In this document: positions 44,830-53,990 of the stretch, one piece after another | Layout: every line of letters begins with the position of its first letter | How positions within the stretch are numbered: position 1 is the first letter of the stretch | Assembly (NCBI GenBank): GCA_041441555.1 | Contig: JASDSW010000035.1 | Location: forward strand, 17,856 to 81,855 | Direction: 5' to 3' | From: Pseudaeromonas sp041441555 | GTDB lineage: Bacteria > Pseudomonadota > Gammaproteobacteria > Enterobacterales > Aeromonadaceae | DNA: 64,000 nucleotides | Position numbers and translations under genes: made by a program | The notes under the pieces: generated by a model | What the model saw: the letters and a program-made list of their open reading frames with translations, nothing else | What the model was told of the DNA's origin: nothing | The model's database searches: none

Positions 44830-46119
44830 ATGAAAAAGAACCCATTCAAGCAAGCCTCCCGTCTGTCACTGCTGGCGCTGGCTATGGTCTCTGCAGGAGC
44901 ATTTGCTGCCGATGACACCATCAAGGTCGGTGTGCTGCATTCGCTCTCCGGCACCATGGCGATTTCCGAGACCACGCTCAAGGACACCATGCTGATGCTG
45001 ATCGAGGAGCAGAACAAGAAGGGTGGCGTGTTGGGCAAAAAGCTGGAGCCGGTCGTCGTGGATCCAGCCTCCAACTGGCCACTGTTCGCCGAGAAGGCCC
45101 GTGAATTGATCCAAAAAGAGAAAGTAGCGGCCATCTTCGGCTGCTGGACCTCAGTATCACGCAAGTCAGTACTGCCGGTGGTGGAAGAGCTCAACAGCAT
45201 CCTCTTCTATCCGGTGCAGTATGAAGGGGAAGAGTCCTCCAAGAATGTGTTCTACACAGGTGCCGCGCCTAACCAGCAAGCTATCCCTGCTGTGGATTAT
45301 CTGATGGCTAATGGCGTCAAGCGTTGGGCTCTGCTCGGGACTGACTATGTCTACCCGCGTACCACCAACAAGATCCTCGAAGCCTATCTGAAGGCCAAGG
45401 GGGTACCCGCCTCCGACATCATGGTCAACTACACCCCATTCGGCCACGCCGATTGGCAGTCCATTGTCTCCGATGTGAAGAAGTTCGGCTCTGCGGGCAA
45501 GAAGACCGCTGTGGTCTCCACCATCAACGGTGATGCCAACGTGCCTTTCTACAAGGAGCTGGGTAATCAGGGGATCTCGGCCAAGGATATTCCGGTGGTT
45601 GCCTTCTCGGTGGGTGAAGAAGAGCTCTCCGGTATCGACACCAAGCCGCTGGTGGGTCACCTGGCTGCCTGGAACTACTTCCAGAGCGTGGAATCCGACG
45701 AGAACAGTGACTTTATCGAGCAGTGGCACAAGTTCACCGGGAAAGAGTCCCGCACCACCAATGACCCGATGGAAGCCACCTATATCGGCTTCAACATGTG
45801 GCTGAAGGCGGTCGAAAAGGCTGGAACCACGGATCCGGAACAGGTCCAGGAGGCTCTGATCGGCGTGACGGTACCGAATCTGACCGGTGGTTACGCCGCC
45901 ATGATGCCAAACCATCACATCACCAAGCCGGTGCTGATTGGCGAAATCCAGGACGATGGCCAGTTTGAAGTGGTCTCCGAAACCAAGGGGACTGTGGCGG
46001 GCGATGAGTGGTCTGATTACCTGCCGGGCTCCAAGGATCTGATCGCCGATTGGCGCAAGCCCTTGGCCTGCGGCAACTTCAACGTCAAAACCGGCAAGTG
46101 TGGCGGTAGCGGCAAGTAA
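44830..46119 (+). CDS. urtA: Urea ABC transporter substrate-binding protein UrtA
   Basis: A 429-residue periplasmic binding protein with a signal peptide (about 1-27, ending GAFA-AD). The mature start IKVGVLHSLSGTMAISETTLKDTMLMLIEEQN and ASNWPLFAEKARELI, FGCWTSVSRKSVLPVVEE and LFYPVQYEGEESS are characteristic of UrtA (FmdD/AmiC-type). ACAAGGAGATG precedes the ATG. It is the first urt gene; a hairpin in the 176 bp before urtB may help keep its transcript in excess. Confidence 0.94.
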   Translation: MKKNPFKQASRLSLLALAMVSAGAFAADDTIKVGVLHSLSGTMAISETTLKDTMLMLIEEQNKKGGVLGKKLEPVVVDPASNWPLFAEKARELIQKEKVAAIFGCWTSVSRKSVLPVVEELNSILFYPVQYEGEESSKNVFYTGAAPNQQAIPAVDYLMANGVKRWALLGTDYVYPRTTNKILEAYLKAKGVPASDIMVNYTPFGHADWQSIVSDVKKFGSAGKKTAVVSTINGDANVPFYKELGNQGISAKDIPVVAFSVGEEELSGIDTKPLVGHLAAWNYFQSVESDENSDFIEQWHKFTGKESRTTNDPMEATYIGFNMWLKAVEKAGTTDPEQVQEALIGVTVPNLTGGYAAMMPNHHITKPVLIGEIQDDGQFEVVSETKGTVAGDEWSDYLPGSKDLIADWRKPLACGNFNVKTGKCGGSGK

Positions 46120-46129
46120 GTCGAGGCAA

Positions 46130-46166
46130 AGCCGCCGAGTCACGCCACAGGGTTGGCTCGGCGGCT
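46130..46166 (+). other. Intercistronic hairpin between urtA and urtB
   Basis: A perfect 10-bp stem AGCCGCCGAG (46130-46139) with CTCGGCGGCT (46157-46166). It is not followed by a T run, so it is better read as an mRNA 3'-end stabiliser or partial attenuator than as a full terminator, a common arrangement after binding-protein genes. Confidence 0.55.
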
Positions 46167-46295
46167 GATACACGCAGTAACGGGTACCCCTGCGCGAAAG
46201 CCGGGGGTAGCTCCTGATGAGAGGCGGTCAGGCCTGATGGTCATCCTCCTCATCGCGTTTCATCACATCGTTTCATTCAACTAAAGGACGCCAAG

Positions 46296-47957
46296 ATGCA
46301 AGCATGGAGCATAAGGCAAGTACCCCCTGTAAGCGGGGGCCGACGGGCTCGCCCTCTAGCCGTCACGCTTCGCGATGGCCTGATGGCACTTTTCGGGTTG
46401 ATCCTTTCCCTGTGGGTTCCAACCAGCCTGGCGGCTGATACCATGAGTCCGGAGCAGGCTCTGGTGGTGCTGACAGGGAAGAGTTTCTCCGACAAGGAGC
46501 AAGCCATCAATCTGCTTGCTGGCAGCGGCCAGCCCTATGTCGCCACCCTGTTCGCGGCCTTGGAGAGTGGCAATCTCTACTATCGCAAGTCCGATAAACA
46601 GCTGGTGGTTCGTGAGGCGAGCCGATTTATCGGCTTGCAAAGTGGTCAAGCTGTTGAGGGCAAATCGCGTGAATTCAAGCGCGTCGGGCTTAACAATGCA
46701 CTACGCGAGCAGCTCGCGGCATTGGCCTCGGGATTGGCATTGAGCGATCCGGATGCAGATAAACGTCTGGAAGCGGTCAAGTCCATGCTCGGCAAGTTGT
46801 CGGTAGAACAAGCCGGAGCCCTCCAGGCTCGGCTGGCTCAGGAAACCGATCCCCAGGTCCAGCAGTGGCTCTCGGGTGTTATCGCCTTTACCCAACTCGA
46901 TGCGCCGACGCGGGAGACTCGCTTGACGGCAATCGACCAACTGGCGCCTTTGCGCCATCCGCTGGTGCTGGAGCGATTCAAATCCCTGGCGCAATCCGAC
47001 AGCGATGCCCAGGTTCGCCACCAGGCGGGGCAGGCGCTCAAGAGTCTGCAGCATTCTGAACAATTTTACTCAGGCATCGAGACCCTCTATTTCGGCATCA
47101 GTCTGGGCTCTGTGCTGGTGTTGGCGGGGATTGGTCTGGCGATCACCTTCGGCGTCATGGGGGTCATCAACATGGCCCATGGCGAGTTGATGATGCTGGG
47201 CGCCTATACCACCTTCGTCTTGCAACAATGGCTGCCGGAGCAACCGGGTCTGGCGTTGTTGCTCTCGGTTCCTGCGGCCTTTGTGGTCTCAGGTAGCGTG
47301 GGTATTCTCATCGAGCGCTCGGTGATCCGCTTCCTCTATGGCCGCCCGCTGGAAACCCTGCTGGCGACGTTTGGCATCAGTCTGCTGTTGCAGCAGGCGG
47401 TGCGCTCCATCTTCTCGCCCCTGAACCAGACGGTGGTGATGCCGAGCTGGATGAGTGGTACCTGGGTCATTAACGACTTTCTCTCTCTCACGCTCAACCG
47501 CTTGGTGATCATCGGCTTCAGTCTGCTGGTATTTGCCGGGCTGATGTGGCTGCTCAAGCGCAGTCGGTTAGGGCTCGAAGTGCGGGCTGTCTCCCAGAAC
47601 CGGGCCATGGCCCGCAACATGGGGGTGCGTTCGGCTCGGGTCAATGCACTGACCTTCGGCCTGGGCTCGGGGATCGCCGGGATTGCCGGGGTCGCTCTGT
47701 CGCAGTTGACCAATGTAGGGCCGAATCTGGGGCAGAGCTACATCATCGATGCCTTCATGGTGGTGGTGTTTGGCGGGGTTGGCAATCTGTGGGGCACCTT
47801 GGTTGCCGGTTTGACGTTGGGGGTGGCGAACAAGCTATTGGAGCCACTCGCCGGTGCCATGTTGGCCAAGATCCTGATCCTGGTCGCCATCATTCTGTTT
47901 ATTCAAAAACGTCCGCGCGGTCTGTTTCCGCAACGCGGTCGCGCCGTGGAGGGTTAA
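46296..47957 (+). CDS. urtB: Urea ABC transporter permease UrtB
   Basis: A 553-residue LivH-type permease. The first 250 residues are an extra region typical of UrtB: a signal-like hydrophobic stretch (about 30-48), then a soluble helical region with HEAT-like repeats (about 50-245; DPQVQQWLSGVIAFTQLD, QSDSDAQVRHQAGQALKSL). The remaining 300 residues have the permease fold (TLYFGISLGSVLVLAGIGLAITFGVMGVINMAHGELMMLGAY; VFGGVGNLWGTLVAG). AAAGGA precedes the start. The start of urtC follows after three bases. Confidence 0.93.
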   Translation: MQAWSIRQVPPVSGGRRARPLAVTLRDGLMALFGLILSLWVPTSLAADTMSPEQALVVLTGKSFSDKEQAINLLAGSGQPYVATLFAALESGNLYYRKSDKQLVVREASRFIGLQSGQAVEGKSREFKRVGLNNALREQLAALASGLALSDPDADKRLEAVKSMLGKLSVEQAGALQARLAQETDPQVQQWLSGVIAFTQLDAPTRETRLTAIDQLAPLRHPLVLERFKSLAQSDSDAQVRHQAGQALKSLQHSEQFYSGIETLYFGISLGSVLVLAGIGLAITFGVMGVINMAHGELMMLGAYTTFVLQQWLPEQPGLALLLSVPAAFVVSGSVGILIERSVIRFLYGRPLETLLATFGISLLLQQAVRSIFSPLNQTVVMPSWMSGTWVINDFLSLTLNRLVIIGFSLLVFAGLMWLLKRSRLGLEVRAVSQNRAMARNMGVRSARVNALTFGLGSGIAGIAGVALSQLTNVGPNLGQSYIIDAFMVVVFGGVGNLWGTLVAGLTLGVANKLLEPLAGAMLAKILILVAIILFIQKRPRGLFPQRGRAVEG

Positions 47958-47960
47958 CGC

Positions 47961-49073
47961 ATGGCCTCGTCTCATTCAGTCGCCACGCATATGGCGCAAT
48001 CACTGTTGCAGGATAAGCGGGGCATGCTGCTGCTGGCCCTGATCTGGCTGGGGGTTCTGCTGGCTTCGGCGGCCAACCTGCTGTTGCCGGAGAGCAGCGT
48101 CCTGTATGTGGGTAGCAATACCATCACCTTGTTGGGTAAATATCTCTGTTACGCCCTGTTGGCGGTGTCGTTGGATCTGGTGTGGGGCTATCTGGGGATC
48201 CTGAGCTTGGGACATGCCGCCTTCTTCGCCCTGGGCGGCTATGTGATGGGCATGTACCTGATGCGCCAAATTGGCGATCGGGGCGTCTATGGCAATGCCG
48301 AGCTGCCGGATTTCATGGTGTTTCTCAACTGGAGCGAGTTGCCCTGGTTCTGGCAGGGCGTCGGCCATTTCCCGGTGGCGCTGCTGCTGATCCTGCTGGT
48401 GCCTGGCATTCTGGCGTTTGTGTTCGGCTTTCTGGCATTCCGCTCCCGGGTCACCGGCGTCTATCTCTCCATCATGACGCAAGCATTGACCTATGCCCTG
48501 ATGCTGGCCTTCTTCCGAAACGAGATGGGCTTTGGCGGCAACAACGGCCTGACGGATTTCAAGGATCTGCTGGGGGTTTCCCTGACGGCACCGGGAACTC
48601 GCATCACGCTGTTTGTCCTCTCGGCTCTGGCCCTCACTCTGGGTTATGTGGCTTGTCGTCTGATTGTCAGCTCCAAGCTCGGCCGGGTGGCGGTGGCGAT
48701 CCGCGATGCCGAGAGTCGCACCCGTTTCATCGGTTACCGGGTGGAGTGGTTCAAGCTGGCGCTGTTTGTCTTCTCGGCCATGCTGGCCGGCATCGCCGGT
48801 GCCCTGTATGTGCCACAAGTGGGCATCATCAACCCGGGGGAATTTTCGCCGCTCAACTCCATCGAGCTGGTGATCTGGGTCGCGGTCGGCGGGCGGGCGA
48901 CCCTGTATGGCGCCGTGCTCGGGGCCTTGCTGGTCAACTATGCCAAGTCGGTGTTTACCGGCGTGCTGCCTGATGAGTGGCTTTATGCCTTAGGCGCGCT
49001 ATTCGTGCTGGTGACGCTGTTTTTGCCCCGGGGTGTCATGGGGCTGTTACAACGCAAGGAGGCGCAAGCATGA
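47961..49073 (+). CDS. urtC: Urea ABC transporter permease UrtC
   Basis: A 370-residue LivM-type permease with about ten membrane segments. It has YALLAVSLDLVWGYLGILSLGHAAFFALGGYVMGMYL, SRVTGVYLSIMTQALTYALML, FGGNNGLTDFKDLLG and VWVAVGGRATLYGAVLGALLVNYAKS-like C-terminal motifs (here ELVIWVAVGGRATLYG), as in UrtC. It pairs with UrtB in the inner membrane. Its stop overlaps the urtD start (ATGA). Confidence 0.94.
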   Translation: MASSHSVATHMAQSLLQDKRGMLLLALIWLGVLLASAANLLLPESSVLYVGSNTITLLGKYLCYALLAVSLDLVWGYLGILSLGHAAFFALGGYVMGMYLMRQIGDRGVYGNAELPDFMVFLNWSELPWFWQGVGHFPVALLLILLVPGILAFVFGFLAFRSRVTGVYLSIMTQALTYALMLAFFRNEMGFGGNNGLTDFKDLLGVSLTAPGTRITLFVLSALALTLGYVACRLIVSSKLGRVAVAIRDAESRTRFIGYRVEWFKLALFVFSAMLAGIAGALYVPQVGIINPGEFSPLNSIELVIWVAVGGRATLYGAVLGALLVNYAKSVFTGVLPDEWLYALGALFVLVTLFLPRGVMGLLQRKEAQA

Positions 49074-49909
49074 ATATGTTGGCCAATACCCGAGAGCTGT
49101 TTTCAAAGGACTACTGGCGTGAGCGGTTCTCGCCGCGCCAGCAACCGGATTTGAACCTGACCCATGGCATGATCCTCTATCTGGAAGATATCAGCGTCAG
49201 CTTTGATGGTTTCAAGGCGCTCAATAACCTCAATCTCTACATCAAGGCCGGTGAGCTGCGCTGCATCATAGGGCCGAACGGTGCCGGGAAGAGCACCATG
49301 ATGGATGTGATTACCGGCAAGACGCGGCCGGATTCCGGCTCGGCCTGGTTCGGCCAGAACATCGACCTGCTGAGTCTGGATGAGCCGGCGATTGCCGAGG
49401 TCGGCATCGGCCGCAAGTTCCAGAAACCAACCGTGTTTGAACCGCTGACCGTGGAGGAGAACCTGGAGCTGGCCATGGCGGGTAACAAGCGGGTGTGGCA
49501 GACCTTCCGCAGCCAGTTGCGCGGCGAAGGACGGGACTATCTGGATCAGGTGTTATTGCTTATCGGCCTGGTTCCGGAACGCAAGCGGCTGGCTGGCGTG
49601 CTCTCGCATGGCCAGAAGCAGTGGCTGGAGATCGGCATGTTGCTGATGCAACGGCCGCAACTGCTGCTGGTGGACGAGCCGGTGGCCGGGATGACCCATC
49701 AGGAGATGGAGCGCACCGCGGAACTCCTGACCGGACTGGCCGGAGAACATTCGGTGGTCGTGGTGGAGCATGATATGGATTTTGTACGCAGCATCGCCAA
49801 TCGGGTCACAGTACTGCATCAGGGATCGGTACTGGCCGAGGGAACCATGGCCCAGGTACAAGCCGATCCCAAGGTGATTGAAGTCTATCTGGGGGAGAGC
49901 CCATGCTGA
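49070..49909 (+). CDS. urtD: Urea ABC transporter ATPase UrtD
   Basis: A 279-residue LivG-type ATPase. After an N-terminal extension (about 1-30) come Walker A GPNGAGKST (about 66-74), the signature-like LSHGQKQWLEIGMLL, Walker B LLLVDEPVAGM and VVVEHDMDFVRSIA. LSHGQ instead of LSGGQ is usual for UrtD. The start at 49070 has AAGGAGG upstream and overlaps urtC; its end overlaps urtE by seven bases. Confidence 0.94.
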   Translation: MNMLANTRELFSKDYWRERFSPRQQPDLNLTHGMILYLEDISVSFDGFKALNNLNLYIKAGELRCIIGPNGAGKSTMMDVITGKTRPDSGSAWFGQNIDLLSLDEPAIAEVGIGRKFQKPTVFEPLTVEENLELAMAGNKRVWQTFRSQLRGEGRDYLDQVLLLIGLVPERKRLAGVLSHGQKQWLEIGMLLMQRPQLLLVDEPVAGMTHQEMERTAELLTGLAGEHSVVVVEHDMDFVRSIANRVTVLHQGSVLAEGTMAQVQADPKVIEVYLGESPC

Positions 49910-50598
49910 AAATTGATGCGATCAATCAATTCTACGGTCAGTCCCATACCCTGTGGGATCTGAGCCTGGAGTTACAGCAGGGGGAATGCCTCTGCCTGAT
50001 GGGCCGTAACGGTGTGGGCAAGACCACGCTGCTCAATACCTTGATGGGACAGTTGCCGCTCAAGAGTGGACAAGTCTGGTTTGATGGTCAGAACATCACC
50101 CCGCTGGGAGTGGAGCGGCGCGCCGAGCTGGGGATTGGTTATGTGCCCCAAGGGCGGCAGATCTTCCCCTTGCTGACGGTCGAAGAGAATCTGCGCATCG
50201 GCTTGCCCGCGCGGCGTGATAATCAGCGGCAGATCCCGCCGTTCATCTACGAGCTGTTTCCGGTGCTCAAGGAGATGAAACAGCGGCGAGGTGGGGATCT
50301 CTCCGGCGGTCAACAGCAACAGCTGGCCATCGGTCGCGCTCTGGTGCTGGATCCGAAACTGCTGATCCTGGATGAGCCCACCGAGGGGATCCAACCCAAT
50401 GTGGTGGCAGAAATTGGCGACATCATTCGGCGCCTGAATCGGGAGATTGGCCTGACGGTGCTCTTGGTGGAGCAAAAACTGCCCTTTGCGCGCAAGGTGG
50501 GCGACACCTTCTGTTTGCTGGATCGAGGACGCAATGTGGCCACAGGTGCCATGACAGAACTGGATGAATCGCTGATCCGGACCTATCTGACGGTCTGA
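49903..50598 (+). CDS. urtE: Urea ABC transporter ATPase UrtE
   Basis: A 231-residue LivF-type ATPase. It has the UrtE-like start INQFYGQSHTLWDLSLEL, Walker A GRNGVGKTT (about 36-44), YVPQGRQIFPLLTVEENLRIGL, LSGGQQQQLAIGRALVLDPKLLILDEPTEGIQPN, and VLLVEQKLPFARK. It forms the ATPase pair with UrtD and is the last gene of the operon. A stem CGGTGGCA/TGCCACCG (50616-50643) follows without a T run. No urease genes follow, unlike most urt operons. Confidence 0.94.
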   Translation: MLKIDAINQFYGQSHTLWDLSLELQQGECLCLMGRNGVGKTTLLNTLMGQLPLKSGQVWFDGQNITPLGVERRAELGIGYVPQGRQIFPLLTVEENLRIGLPARRDNQRQIPPFIYELFPVLKEMKQRRGGDLSGGQQQQLAIGRALVLDPKLLILDEPTEGIQPNVVAEIGDIIRRLNREIGLTVLLVEQKLPFARKVGDTFCLLDRGRNVATGAMTELDESLIRTYLTV

Positions 50599-50715
50599 TC
50601 GACTGACCGCCCCCGCGGTGGCATCAAGCAGTTGGTGCCACCGGCTCTGAACCCTCGGCTATACGGAGCGCAGGCCATGCTTTCGCACCATGCGAATCGC
50701 CTGCGCTGCATTTAT

Positions 50716-51345
50716 TCAGTTGCTGGGGAGCATCTGGCCCAGCAGCATGGTCAAGTGCTGTTGTAAAAAGTGGGCAAAATCTAGGCGGAAGGGGATCAGC
50801 GCCTCATGTTGCTGCAATGCCGCCGTCATCATCGGGCTGGGATGGCTGAGCTTCCAGCAACCAACGACGGCCGAGTTGATATGCATCAGCAAGGCGATGA
50901 CCTGCGCGTGGGTCATGCCGAACTGCTGGCTGAGTTGTTGACTCAGCGGCTCGAAGGTCTGCAGGACATACAACTTGAAATCGGCGGCCTCTTCCTCGGT
51001 CAACGGCTTTTCCAGCACGTCGCCCAACTCGGAGGTCAACTTGCAAAAGATCGGCTGCTTGACCAGGACATCTACCAGGGTGGCTACCTGCGGATTGATA
51101 AACGCCTCTTGCAGCGCCGTGGCCAGAATGGCTAATTCTCGGCGATATATTTCCAGGAAAATCAATTCCTTGACGCGAAAGTAGCGGTACAGAGCCGCTT
51201 TGGTGATCCCTACATCGCTGGCAATGATGCTGAGGTTGCATTCATCAAGGGTGTTGGTGGTCAGCAAGTTTTTTGCCGATGCCAGAATGGCTTCGATTCG
51301 ATCGGTCTTCTCGTCTTCTCGTCTTGCTCGTCTGTAGAGTCGCAT
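50716..51345 (-). CDS. TetR-family regulator
   Basis: A 209-residue regulator with a TetR helix-turn-helix (about 10-60; RIEAILASAKNLLTTNTLDECNLSIIASDVGITKAALYRYFRVKELIFLEIYRREL) and an all-helical ligand domain without recognisable relatives. I chose the ATG at 51345 because GGAG lies nine bases upstream and the HTH then begins at a normal distance; the frame is open to an ATG at 51420. No divergent or adjacent transporter or enzyme suggests its target. It is convergent with the urt operon. Confidence 0.8.
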   Translation of the reverse strand: MRLYRRARREDEKTDRIEAILASAKNLLTTNTLDECNLSIIASDVGITKAALYRYFRVKELIFLEIYRRELAILATALQEAFINPQVATLVDVLVKQPIFCKLTSELGDVLEKPLTEEEAADFKLYVLQTFEPLSQQLSQQFGMTHAQVIALLMHINSAVVGCWKLSHPSPMMTAALQQHEALIPFRLDFAHFLQQHLTMLLGQMLPSN

Positions 51346-51728
51346 GAGCTCATTGCTCCATCGTCGTTCACCTGATCCGTCAGGTGCTGCATTATCATAA
51401 GATGGCTCTAATATTGCCACCGGCTTAGCATAAACTTACGATCTGACTCCGATTCATTTAGTCCCTTGGCCTGTCTCGGCGTCAAACCATCTGGGTGTTG
51501 GCCGCCCAGGCCCAGTCGAAAATCAGCCAACAGCACGCAAGGGGTGAACAATAAATTCTCTTGGTGCATGAAAGTGGTGCTGGTTTCGCAGTTTTGGCTT
51601 TCTAAACCCCAAGCAGTGAATGTAAGCTTCTGAAGAGACATGAATTCGTAATGAATTACCATCGAATCAAGGCTCTGCTTCCGAGGCTTGCGGCGGCCAT
51701 TCGTTCACATGCGTGGTGAGGTAGTATT
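51346..51728. other. Intergenic region with nothing recognised
   Basis: This 383-bp stretch lies between the divergent TetR and HAD-like genes. It is lower in GC than its neighbours. I see no convincing gene, repeat or terminator; promoters for both flanking genes are expected here, but I cannot place them. Confidence 0.5.
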
Positions 51729-52394
51729 ATGCGCGATATGAACATCCGATTGATCCTGGCTGATTATGACGGGGTGATTGCGCGTAGTAGTGATCAGATC
51801 CTATTGCAAATTTCGTATCAGGAGATCTGCAAGCAACGGTATGTCCCTTTTGAGGACTATCGCAGGATGTATCAGTGTCTGCTGCCGACCCCGCCGGCCA
51901 TGCAACTCGATTTTCTGCTGCATGCGTTCGGTCAATCGCAGCTCAAGGCTCGCATCCTGGAACGTGTGGCGGCGGTGTCGCCTTGTCTGAGTGAGCTGAG
52001 CCGGTTTTTACCGCTGTGCCTGCGCCACCACATCAATTTCAAAGTCCTGACCGGGCTGCCCGCCGGCGCGCCGGAGCTGCGTCCATTGCGGGTGCTACTG
52101 GCTCAGACGCAACTGATCCATGACAGCCGTTTTTCCAAGCTCAATCTGCAGCACTACCGCAAACTGGTGGCGGCCCAGCGGCTCGCGCCGGATCGGATCC
52201 TCTATGTTGGTAGCCATCCGTTGGGGCTGTTAACGGCCCAACAGACTGGCGTTCATACAATCCTGATGACCAATCCGCTGTTCAGCGCCGCCGAGTGCGG
52301 GGCGGGCCTCGACCATCTGGATGCGGTCGTCTCGGATTTTGCGGCTCTGGCCGATGTGTTGTGGCCCGACGAGGAGCTGGATCTGGCCTTGTAA
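51729..52394 (+). CDS. HAD-superfamily-like protein with altered motif III
   Basis: A 221-residue protein with HAD motif I LILADYDGVIA (DxDG) at the N-terminus, a helical cap (about 20-95), motif II KVLTGLPAG (Thr), a conserved Lys region (SKLNLQHYRKLVAAQ), and a late GILYVG-type strand (RILYVGSHPLGLLTAQQTGVHTI). In active HAD phosphatases this last strand carries VGDS...D; here the acidic residues are replaced by Ser and Gly, so magnesium binding may be weak. GAGGT lies seven bases before the ATG. The substrate is unknown, and the family assignment rests on motifs only. Confidence 0.65.
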   Translation: MRDMNIRLILADYDGVIARSSDQILLQISYQEICKQRYVPFEDYRRMYQCLLPTPPAMQLDFLLHAFGQSQLKARILERVAAVSPCLSELSRFLPLCLRHHINFKVLTGLPAGAPELRPLRVLLAQTQLIHDSRFSKLNLQHYRKLVAAQRLAPDRILYVGSHPLGLLTAQQTGVHTILMTNPLFSAAECGAGLDHLDAVVSDFAALADVLWPDEELDLAL

Positions 52395-52417
52395 GCACCC
52401 GATCCAGCCCGCTCGCG

Positions 52418-53062
52418 TCACCAGATGGGTTGTGTCAAAAACGGGTTGCTCAGCCGCTCTCGGCCGAAGTTCGAGATGGGGCCATGTCCGGGGATGAAGG
52501 TGATCTCATCGCCCAGCGGCAATAATTTGTGAGTGATGCTGGCGATCAGATCCGCATGGTTGCCTTGGGGGAAGTCGGTGCGGCCGATGGAGCCTTGAAA
52601 CAGCACATCACCGACCAGCGCCAACTTGTTGGGCTGACTGAAGAAGATGACGTGGCCTGGCGTATGGCCGGGGCAGTGCAACACCTCGAGTCGCTGCTGG
52701 CCAACGGTCAGCCAGTCACCTTCGTTGAGCCAGAGATCCGGGGTAAACGCCTCGGTGCGGGCAAAACCAAACATTTCCGATTGGGCGGGCAGGGCTTCCA
52801 GCCAGAAGGCATCGGCTTTTTGCGGTCCGGTAATTGAGCAGCCGGTGGCCTGCCGCAGCTCGTCGGCAGCCCCCACATGGTCCAGATGACCATGTGTCAA
52901 CCAGATCCCCGTCAGGGTCAATCCCAGCTCGCGAACCGTCTGTAGCAGGCGGGGAGCCTCGCCACCGGGATCGACGAGCGCCGCCTCATGAGTTTCATCG
53001 CACCAGAGCAGGGTGCAGTTCTGCATGAACTGGGTGACGGGCACTATCTGATACTTGAGCAT
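52418..53062 (-). CDS. gloC: Metallo-beta-lactamase-fold hydrolase, YcbL/GloC type (type II glyoxalase)
   Basis: A 214-residue enzyme that matches E. coli YcbL/GloC over its length: IVPVTQFMQNCTLLWCDETHEAALVDPGG, the metal motif THGHLDHVG, LPAQSEMFG, LHCPGHTPGHVIFF, GRTDFPQGNH and IPGHGPISNFGRERL. It hydrolyses S-lactoylglutathione in methylglyoxal detoxification. I chose the ATG at 53062 because the homology begins there and AGGAATTC lies upstream; the frame is open 26 codons further. It is convergent with the HAD-like gene. Confidence 0.92.
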   Translation of the reverse strand: MLKYQIVPVTQFMQNCTLLWCDETHEAALVDPGGEAPRLLQTVRELGLTLTGIWLTHGHLDHVGAADELRQATGCSITGPQKADAFWLEALPAQSEMFGFARTEAFTPDLWLNEGDWLTVGQQRLEVLHCPGHTPGHVIFFSQPNKLALVGDVLFQGSIGRTDFPQGNHADLIASITHKLLPLGDEITFIPGHGPISNFGRERLSNPFLTQPIW

Positions 53063-53180
53063 ATGAATTCCTGCACGTGAGAAACGATCAACGAGCGTCG
53101 ATTCTATCCTGTGGGGGCAGCTTGAACCAGCCTGAGCCACTACCGCTCAGATAACGCAGGAAGAGGATGAGCTGCTGTCT

Positions 53181-53990
53181 TTAAGGTGGGGTGGGAGTTG
53201 CCGGTGCCGGCACTTGGACTGGTGATTCAAAATAGGTCTTGGCCATGCGTTCGACCCAGCCCTCGGCCACCAACTGGGTCAGTGCCCGGTCGAGGAGTGG
53301 TAGTTTATCGTCGAGATGGGCCGCTTTACTGTAGCCGACATAGAGATCCAGGCTGTGGCCCGGATCGTAGCGGGTGGGAGCTATCTCGGTGAGTAGCCCC
53401 ATCTCTCGGAGCATGTAGTCGACTTGGCAGTCGGTGCCGACAAAGAGCTGATCATAGTGTCTGAGCAGCTTCCAGGGGAGCTGACTGACGACATTGACCG
53501 GTTGGCGGGTCAGCCCCTCATCGGCGTCGAAACGCGGGAAGTATTCGGCACCCCGCAGATAGCCGATCCGTTTACCGTACAGATCGTCATAAGTTCTGAT
53601 CTGCTGAGCCAGCTCCGGCAGGGCGTAGAATCGGACGTGGCAGCGGTAGTAGGGGGTGCTTAAGTAACCAATGTATTGGCTGCGTTTTTCCGTCTTGTAC
53701 AGGCTGGTGATGAGATCCACGCGCCCAGCCTTGAGCTCTTTTAAGGCGCGCTTCAATGGGTAATGCAACGGATAGATTTGGACTCCGGTGCGAAAGGAGA
53801 GCTCTTGCAGCAGTTCCCAGTCAATCCCGTCGACACCGGCATCCGAGCTGACATTGTGCCGGGTGATCATGAAGGGTGGGAGTTGATCCACGGCGGCAAA
53901 AAAGACATCTCGAGCCATGACCGGGGCACAGAGCCAGCCGGTGAGCAGCAGGAGGATCAGACGCCGCCAGGTGGAGCAGGGGGTGGACAT
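53181..53990 (-). CDS. Periplasmic solute-binding protein (SBP_bac_3-like)
   Basis: A 269-residue secreted protein with a signal peptide (about 1-26, ending APVMA-RD). The body follows the amino-acid-binding family 3 plan: FAAVDQLPPFMI, GVDGIDWELLQELSFRTGVQIYPLHYPLKRALKELKAGRVDLITSLYKTEKR, YDDLYGKRIGYLRG, and ALTQLVAEGWVERMAKTYF at the C-terminus. No ABC transporter genes are adjacent, so it may be a stand-alone sensor or orphan binding protein, a common situation for short TC-3A-like proteins. GAGGAG lies about eight bases before the ATG. The Pro-rich tail (PVQVPAPATPTPP) is unusual. Confidence 0.8.
   Translation of the reverse strand: MSTPCSTWRRLILLLLTGWLCAPVMARDVFFAAVDQLPPFMITRHNVSSDAGVDGIDWELLQELSFRTGVQIYPLHYPLKRALKELKAGRVDLITSLYKTEKRSQYIGYLSTPYYRCHVRFYALPELAQQIRTYDDLYGKRIGYLRGAEYFPRFDADEGLTRQPVNVVSQLPWKLLRHYDQLFVGTDCQVDYMLREMGLLTEIAPTRYDPGHSLDLYVGYSKAAHLDDKLPLLDRALTQLVAEGWVERMAKTYFESPVQVPAPATPTPP

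Noticed and set aside
51408..51662. 84-residue minus-strand reading frame (MVIHYEF...)
   Set aside because: No family similarity recognised and no good ribosome site; it overlaps the upstream region of the TetR gene. Left as intergenic.
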